From assembly GCF_016834655.1 (NCBI RefSeq), contig NZ_JAENHP010000008.1:248001-312000 (forward strand): a stretch of 64,000 nt of DNA, written 5' to 3'. Shown piece by piece: positions 57,318-64,000 of the stretch. How positions within the stretch are numbered: position 1 is the first letter of the stretch; every line of letters starts with the position of its first letter. The notes beneath the pieces are model-generated. The model worked only from the letters and a program-made list of their open reading frames with translations, was not told the DNA's origin and did no database searches. Position numbers and translations under genes: made by a program. The DNA is from Paractinoplanes ovalisporus (GTDB lineage Bacteria; Actinomycetota; Actinomycetes; Mycobacteriales; Micromonosporaceae).

Positions 57318-57797
57318 TCAGCAACCGCACGCGTCGGCGGCGAGGGCGATGGTGACCGGGCCTGCGGCGAGAGCCACGGGAGCCGTACGCGGGTCGGGCG
57401 GGGAAGCCACCTCACCGGCGGGGGTAAGGACGGGGAAGCCCTCGCGGATCCAATACTCGATGCCGCCGATCATTTCGCGGACGTCGTAGCCGAGCCGGGC
57501 CAGCGCCAGCGCCGCGCGGGTGGCGCCGTTGCAACCGGGACCCCAGCAGTACGTCACTACGGGCACTGCGGGGTCGAGGAGCTCGCGGGCGCGGGCGGGG
57601 ATGTCGGCGGTCGGCAGGTGCAGGGCTCCGGGGATGTGGGCCTGGTCCCAGGCGGGCCGCGCGCGGGAGTCGATCAGCACGAAGCCCGGTGCGCCGGTCG
57701 ACAGCGCCGCCCGTACGTCGGAAACATCGGTCTGGAAGGCGAGCAGAGCCTCGAAGAACGAAACTGCGGCGCCCGTACGGGTGGAGATCGTCGTCAT
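57318..57797 (-). CDS. Rhodanese-like protein
   Basis: A 159-residue rhodanese domain: DVRAALSTGAPGFVLIDSRARPAWDQAHIPGALHLP and a catalytic-loop Cys in TYCWGPGCNGATRAALALARLGYDVREMIGGIEYW. Family members transfer sulphur or signal thiol stress. A second Cys pair lies at the C-terminus (DACGC). ATG at 57797. It is divergent from the Lrp/AsnC gene. Confidence 0.85.
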   Translation of the reverse strand: MTTISTRTGAAVSFFEALLAFQTDVSDVRAALSTGAPGFVLIDSRARPAWDQAHIPGALHLPTADIPARARELLDPAVPVVTYCWGPGCNGATRAALALARLGYDVREMIGGIEYWIREGFPVLTPAGEVASPPDPRTAPVALAAGPVTIALAADACGC

Positions 57798-57840
57798 GGC
57801 ACACCACGCTAGGTGCGCGGACGCGGTCGTTACATGGTCG

Positions 57841-57872
57841 TTCCCCGGCACATCTGGCGTAATGCCGGGGAA
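57841..57872. promoter_or_regulatory. 10-bp inverted repeat between rhodanese and Lrp genes
   Basis: TTCCCCGGCA (57841-57850) and TGCCGGGGAA (57863-57872) are perfect reverse complements with a 12-base spacer. The site lies 44 bases before the rhodanese start and 10 bases before the Lrp start, in the middle of the divergent promoter region, and is the natural operator for the Lrp-like protein. Confidence 0.75.
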
Positions 57873-57882
57873 AGGCGCTTAG

Positions 57883-58347
57883 ATGGCCGCCATGACCACG
57901 GATTTCGCGCTGGACCGGACGGACTGGCAGCTGTTGACCGAGCTGCAGAAGGACGGCCGGTCGTCGTTCGCCGAGCTCGCCCGGGCCGTGGCGATGTCAC
58001 CCAGCGCCGTGGCCGAGCGGATCCGCCGGCTCGAGGAGGCGGGTGTGATCGCGGGCTACCGGGCCAGCCTCGACCCCGAACGTGTGGGTTTGCAGGTGAT
58101 GGCCTTCGTTCGCCTGCGTTATCCGACCGGCAACTACCGGCCGTTCCACGCGCTGCTCGATTCGACGCCCGAGATCGTCGAGGCCCACCACGTCACCGGT
58201 GAGGACTGCTTCGTGCTCAAGGTGCTGGCCCGATCGATGCGGCACCTCGAAGAGATCACCGGCCGCATCTCGGGGCTGGGGGCCGTCACAACCAGCGTGG
58301 TCTATTCGAGCCCGCTCACCGGCCGCGCCATTGCCCCGCCGGAGTGA
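57883..58347 (+). CDS. Lrp/AsnC-family regulator
   Basis: A 154-residue regulator: DWQLLTELQKDGRSSFAELARAVAMSPSAVAERIRRLEEAGVIAGYRASLDPERVGL is the HTH, and the RAM effector domain follows (VTGEDCFVLKVLARSMRHLEEI). The ATG 57883 or 57892 can serve as start. Most likely it controls the divergent rhodanese gene and senses an amino acid or thiol. Confidence 0.92.
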   Translation: MAAMTTDFALDRTDWQLLTELQKDGRSSFAELARAVAMSPSAVAERIRRLEEAGVIAGYRASLDPERVGLQVMAFVRLRYPTGNYRPFHALLDSTPEIVEAHHVTGEDCFVLKVLARSMRHLEEITGRISGLGAVTTSVVYSSPLTGRAIAPPE

Positions 58348-58405
58348 CGCTTTCCGCGGGAAACGATGGCAAACTGAGGCAACCGTCCGAGACCAGGAGG
58401 TGACC

Positions 58406-58636
58406 GTGGCCGAGCCGCGTTTCCTGCTGCTGACCGACGTCGCCACCGAGCTGAACGTCTCGGAGTCGCAGGTCTACCACATGGTCCGCAGCGGTGAGCT
58501 GCCCGCGATCAAGATCGGCGGCCGGGGTCAGTGGCGTGTCGAGCGCGCCCGGCTCGAGCAGTACATCGAGGAGAAGTACGCCGAGACGGCCGCCTGGGTG
58601 GCGCACAACCCGCTGAACGCGTCCGAGCCCGAGTAG
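58406..58636 (+). CDS. Small excisionase-type HTH DNA-binding protein
   Basis: A 76-residue protein with an AlpA/excisionase-like (MerR-wing) HTH: FLLLTDVATELNVSESQVYHMVRSGELPAIKIGGRGQWRVERARLEQYIEE. The GTG at 58406 has AGGAGG five bases upstream. Despite the name, this type is often a chromosomal regulator in actinobacteria. The last codons and stop begin a set of tandem copies downstream. Confidence 0.85.
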   Translation: MAEPRFLLLTDVATELNVSESQVYHMVRSGELPAIKIGGRGQWRVERARLEQYIEEKYAETAAWVAHNPLNASEPE

Positions 58637-58740
58637 CCCGCCAAACGCGTCCGAGCCTGAGTGGCTGGCCCGCCGAACTCGTACGAGCCCGAGTCATAGC
58701 CGGCCGCCCATGTCACGAACCTGCTGAACACGTCCGAACC
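58609..58740. repeat. Imperfect repeats of gene 3' end, 26-bp unit
   Basis: Four copies start at 58609, 58637, 58669 and 58719. The first is the end of the HTH gene coding ...NASEPE; the others lie in the gap and keep a CGCGTCCGAGCC core. Unlike the 34-bp array at 30796 they are spaced unevenly (28, 32 and 50 bases). Confidence 0.82.
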
Positions 58741-58877
58741 GGCCGGAGAAGGACGCCCGATTCATCCCTCTTCCCGCCAGGATCAGATGGATCTCCCTGC
58801 GCGTTGACCCCAGCTCTGCCTTGCTTTCAGAATCGCTGTCACAGGCAAACGAAGGCAAACGCAAGGTCAACTCAACG

Positions 58878-59468
58878 ATGGGGTGGTGCGGCGCGATGCA
58901 GAGGACGCTGGAGGCAACCCGGAACGGGCCACGGTCCGCGATCAGCCTGAGACCCACGCCGCGCTGCGAGCCACCGTTCGACGACGAGCTGGAGCCCACC
59001 GTCTGGGCCACCGCCCAGCAGCTGGCGCTCGACTGGCCGTCCCAGCGCGCCACGCCCGACGCGGCGCGGGAGCCGGCGATCCCGCCGCAGCACTCCCCCA
59101 TCGCCGGGGCGTCGGCCGAGGCCAAGCTTGCCGTACGCCGTTTCGTGGCCACCTGTGTCGAGGTGCTGAACGGTCATCGCCCGGCGGCCCATCTGCGTCG
59201 CCTGTCCAGCCCCATGGATGCCCAGTCGGTGGTGGCCCAGGGCATGGCGGCGGCGCACCGGGTGGCCGACTTCCGCCGTGCCCGCGGTCGCCGCCCCACG
59301 CGCCGGGTCTCCCCCGTCGCCGTCATCCACGTGCGCCTGTGCGAGCCCCGGCCCGGCGCCGTCGAGGCCGCCGTCGCCCTGGTCACCGGTGAACGCACGT
59401 GGGCCCTGGCCCTGCGCCTGGAGCTGCACCAGGATTCCTGGCGGGCCACCACGCTCCGCCTGATCTGA
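58878..59468 (+). CDS. Rv3235-family protein
   Basis: A 196-residue protein. The conserved core is LAVRRFVATCVEVLNGHRPAAHLRRLSSP and the C-terminal VAVIHVRLCEPRPGAVEAAVALVTGERTWALALRLELHQDSWRATTLRLI, a family that in actinobacteria lies beside secA. Function unknown. Start uncertain: ATG 58878 is chosen, with ATG 58896 and TTG 58821 as alternatives. Confidence 0.78.
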   Translation: MGWCGAMQRTLEATRNGPRSAISLRPTPRCEPPFDDELEPTVWATAQQLALDWPSQRATPDAAREPAIPPQHSPIAGASAEAKLAVRRFVATCVEVLNGHRPAAHLRRLSSPMDAQSVVAQGMAAAHRVADFRRARGRRPTRRVSPVAVIHVRLCEPRPGAVEAAVALVTGERTWALALRLELHQDSWRATTLRLI

Positions 59469-59554
59469 CGGTCCAAGACACCCGGGGCGCCTGCCGACCA
59501 CGCCCGGCAGTGGGCGTCCCGGGCCACAACGGCGCGCGGCGGATGACCCGAAGC

Positions 59555-59700
59555 GGGCGCCGAAGCGAGCACGAACCAGGAACGATCGGCCCCGAAAACA
59601 CGACGCCCACACGCGGCCGACGACACGAGCCGGGCGCCGAAGCGGGCGCTGACCGGGAACCCGCCCAACCCGAAGAACACGACATCCGCGAGGCGGAACG
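59555..59700. repeat. Imperfect tandem duplication, about 77 bp
   Basis: Units begin at 59555 and 59632, each with GGGCGCCGAAGCG, then a GACC(A/G)GGAAC block and a CGAAxACACGAC block. It lies in the 300-base convergent gap between Rv3235 and secA. No gene is visible; the other notable element is the terminator at 59725. Confidence 0.78.
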
Positions 59701-59724
59701 CACACCCGAAGGCAGCGAGAACGG

Positions 59725-59763
59725 CGACGGCCCGCCGGCGGGAGTTCCGCTGGCGGGCCGTCG
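59725..59763. terminator. Bidirectional terminator between Rv3235 and secA
   Basis: A perfect 12-bp stem (59725-59736 with 59752-59763) extended by five inner pairs (one G-T) gives a stem of about 17 pairs and a small GAGTT loop. It is centred between the converging genes, 13 bases from the secA stop. Confidence 0.88.
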
Positions 59764-59775
59764 GTCGGCTTCCGG

Positions 59776-62688
<2,913 letters not shown>

Positions 62689-62857
62689 GGGTCAGCGCTC
62701 CCCTAGACAGTCTGCCGAACCATCGTAGGCACCCTTCCGGCGAAGCTGTGACCCGAGCCTCCGGTTAACCGCACAAACAGTGTGAAACTTCGCATCAAGT
62801 TCGCTGAGAGCGGAGCCCTTCGGGCAGGATAAGGCGGGAAGAGGAGAGGGCGGAACC

Positions 62858-63985
62858 ATCGCACAGATCAACGGCACCGGGGTACGGCTCCGGGCGTTTC
62901 GCGCCGACGACGCCGAGGCCCTGGCGGCCGGGTTCGCCGATCCGGTCTCGCAGCGGTTCCTCCCGCAGACGCCGGAACCGTTCACGGTCGCGCACGCCGA
63001 GCGCTACATCGCCGAGCGTGTCGTGTCCATCTTCGCCGAGGGTGGCGCCCTCTACGCGATCGCCGACCCCGAGACCGACGAACTGCTCGGCGGCATCGGC
63101 TTCGACAAGGTGGTGCCCGTCCGGCGGCAGGCCGAGGCCGGTTACTGGGTCGGCCCGTGGGCGCGCCGCCGCGGGGTCGCCACGGCCGCGCTGCGGGCCC
63201 TGAGCCGGCACGCCCTGAGCCACGGCCTGGAACGCCTCGAGCTGCTGATCGGATGGGACAACCCGGCCAGCCAACGGGTTGCGCTGGCGGCCGGTTACAC
63301 CCGGGAGGGTGTACGCCGGGGCGCGCAGCCCGGCCGCGACGGCGCGCGCGAAGACATGTTGGTATACACCCGCCTGGCCGCCGACACCGGCGATCCGGCG
63401 CCACGCCTGCTGCCCGATCTGCCCGGGGGTGAGCTCACCGACGGCGTCGTGCGCCTGCGCCCGCTGGGCCCGGACGACACCGGCTTCCTGGCCGAGCTGC
63501 TCGGGCTGCCGGACGTGGTGGCCACGAGCGTGCCGCCGGTCGCGCCGACGCCGGAGAGCATCCGCCGCCGGTGTTTCTGGGCCGCGGCCCACTGGCTGCA
63601 CGGCAACCGGGCCGACCTGGTGATCGAGGACGTGGCGACCGGCGAGCCGGCCGGTGACATCGGGCTCTACTACGACGACCCGGGCACGCAGCAGGCGATG
63701 ATCGGCTACAGCATGCTCCCCGCGTACCGGGGGAAGGGTTTTCCGACCCGGGCCGCACAGCTGCTCTCGCTGTGGGTCTTCGCCGAGACCGACGTCGCGC
63801 GCCTCATCGCCGGCGCGGTGCCGTCGAACGTGGGCTCGCAGCGGGTGCTGGAGAAGGCGGGATTCCACAAGGAGGCCTACCTGCGCGCGCGGTTGCCGGG
63901 CCCGGACGGGACCCGCCACGACGACGTGCAGTTCGTCCTCCTCGCCGAGGACCTTCTGGCCGAAGGCCCTCGGCTTGATGGGTGA
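62858..63985 (+). CDS. Double GNAT acetyltransferase, apparently without a canonical start
   Basis: A protein of about 375 residues with two tandem GNAT domains. The first (about 8-165) has VRLRAFRADDAEAL, the central WVGPWARRRGVATAALRALSRHAL acetyl-CoA region and the NPASQRVALAAGYTREGVRRG end; the second (about 185-370) has VRLRPLGPDDTGFL, GYSMLPAYRGKGFPTRAAQLL and NVGSQRVLEKAGFHKEAYLRARLPG. Coding signal starts well before the first GTG in frame (63023). No ATG, GTG or TTG lies between the upstream stop at 62783 and that GTG; the best site is ATC at 62858, with GGAGAGGG seven bases away. Substrate unknown. Confidence 0.8.
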   Translation: MAQINGTGVRLRAFRADDAEALAAGFADPVSQRFLPQTPEPFTVAHAERYIAERVVSIFAEGGALYAIADPETDELLGGIGFDKVVPVRRQAEAGYWVGPWARRRGVATAALRALSRHALSHGLERLELLIGWDNPASQRVALAAGYTREGVRRGAQPGRDGAREDMLVYTRLAADTGDPAPRLLPDLPGGELTDGVVRLRPLGPDDTGFLAELLGLPDVVATSVPPVAPTPESIRRRCFWAAAHWLHGNRADLVIEDVATGEPAGDIGLYYDDPGTQQAMIGYSMLPAYRGKGFPTRAAQLLSLWVFAETDVARLIAGAVPSNVGSQRVLEKAGFHKEAYLRARLPGPDGTRHDDVQFVLLAEDLLAEGPRLDG

Positions 63986-64000
63986 CTAACCCGTAGCTTC

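Overview
The window is high-GC actinobacterial chromosome. Strong GC bias at third codon positions, many GTG and TTG starts, dense short-spaced genes, a SEC-C-tailed SecA, DUF6912 and Rv3235-type proteins, F420-dependent and FxSxx-type STAND/TPR proteins and a type IV pilus locus all point to Micromonosporaceae. Actinoplanes or a close relative is my best guess; it is inferred from gene content and style, not from a marker comparison.

Layout. (1) 0-13.5 kb is an accessory-looking DNA-processing neighbourhood: a Upf1-like SF1 helicase, a beta-family protein and a bifunctional primase-polymerase in one tight + strand run, and, on the - strand, a three-gene run with a Cas4/RecB-like nuclease carrying a probable Fe-S cluster plus an uncharacterised beta-rich partner. 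Between them sit a GAF-SpoIIE phosphatase, a MazG-like protein and SRPBCC/YbaB genes. (2) 13.6-20.5 kb is regulatory: GGDEF-EAL protein, STAND-TPR NTPase, STAS antagonist, MFS exporter and GlxA-type AraC regulator. (3) 20.6-28.7 kb is a type IV pilus assembly operon (pilB, pilT, pilC, pilA, pilD, pilM, pilN, pilO). After a signalling insert (GntR, LLM oxidoreductase, two receiver-only response regulators, a MASE1-like histidine kinase), 34.4-37.1 kb holds three overlapping minor-pilin genes, the middle one a large QxW-repeat (ricin-like) protein. (4) 37.3-43.9 kb: tRNA-Ala(GGC), YqgE, MTA phosphorylase, methyltransferase, a TetR/membrane-protein pair with a clear operator, lytic transglycosylase, and small regulator pairs. 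(5) 44-46.9 kb is a small foreign-looking patch with a gene-poor kilobase, a tiny membrane protein, an HTH protein with a C2H2-like motif and an orphan ParB. (6) 47-64 kb is mostly conserved housekeeping: ArsR-SRPBCC, ssrA (tmRNA), a CBM2 surface protein, smpB, an M23 peptidase, ftsX, ftsE, prfB, a PadR regulator, DUF6912, rhodanese/Lrp pair, Rv3235 protein, secA and a double GNAT protein.

How the parts fit. The pilus genes supply extension (PilB) and retraction (PilT) motors, platform (PilC), PilM-N-O alignment complex, major pilin, prepilin peptidase and a minor-pilin tip set; the absence of PilQ/PilP fits a cell without an outer membrane. Three pilus-associated start regions carry FliA/WhiG-like promoter candidates, which would tie piliation to the spore/zoospore stage. 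FtsE-FtsX with the neighbouring coiled-coil M23 hydrolase form a divisome wall-hydrolase module; SmpB and tmRNA form the trans-translation pair.

A striking non-coding theme is the number of short tandem repeats between genes (periods 23, 56, 33, 34, 60, 52, 26 and 77 bp), several of which are copies of the preceding gene's last codons and stop, and a dispersed terminator-like repeat downstream of the tRNA, the tmRNA and an SRPBCC gene whose hairpin stems differ in sequence but keep pairing.
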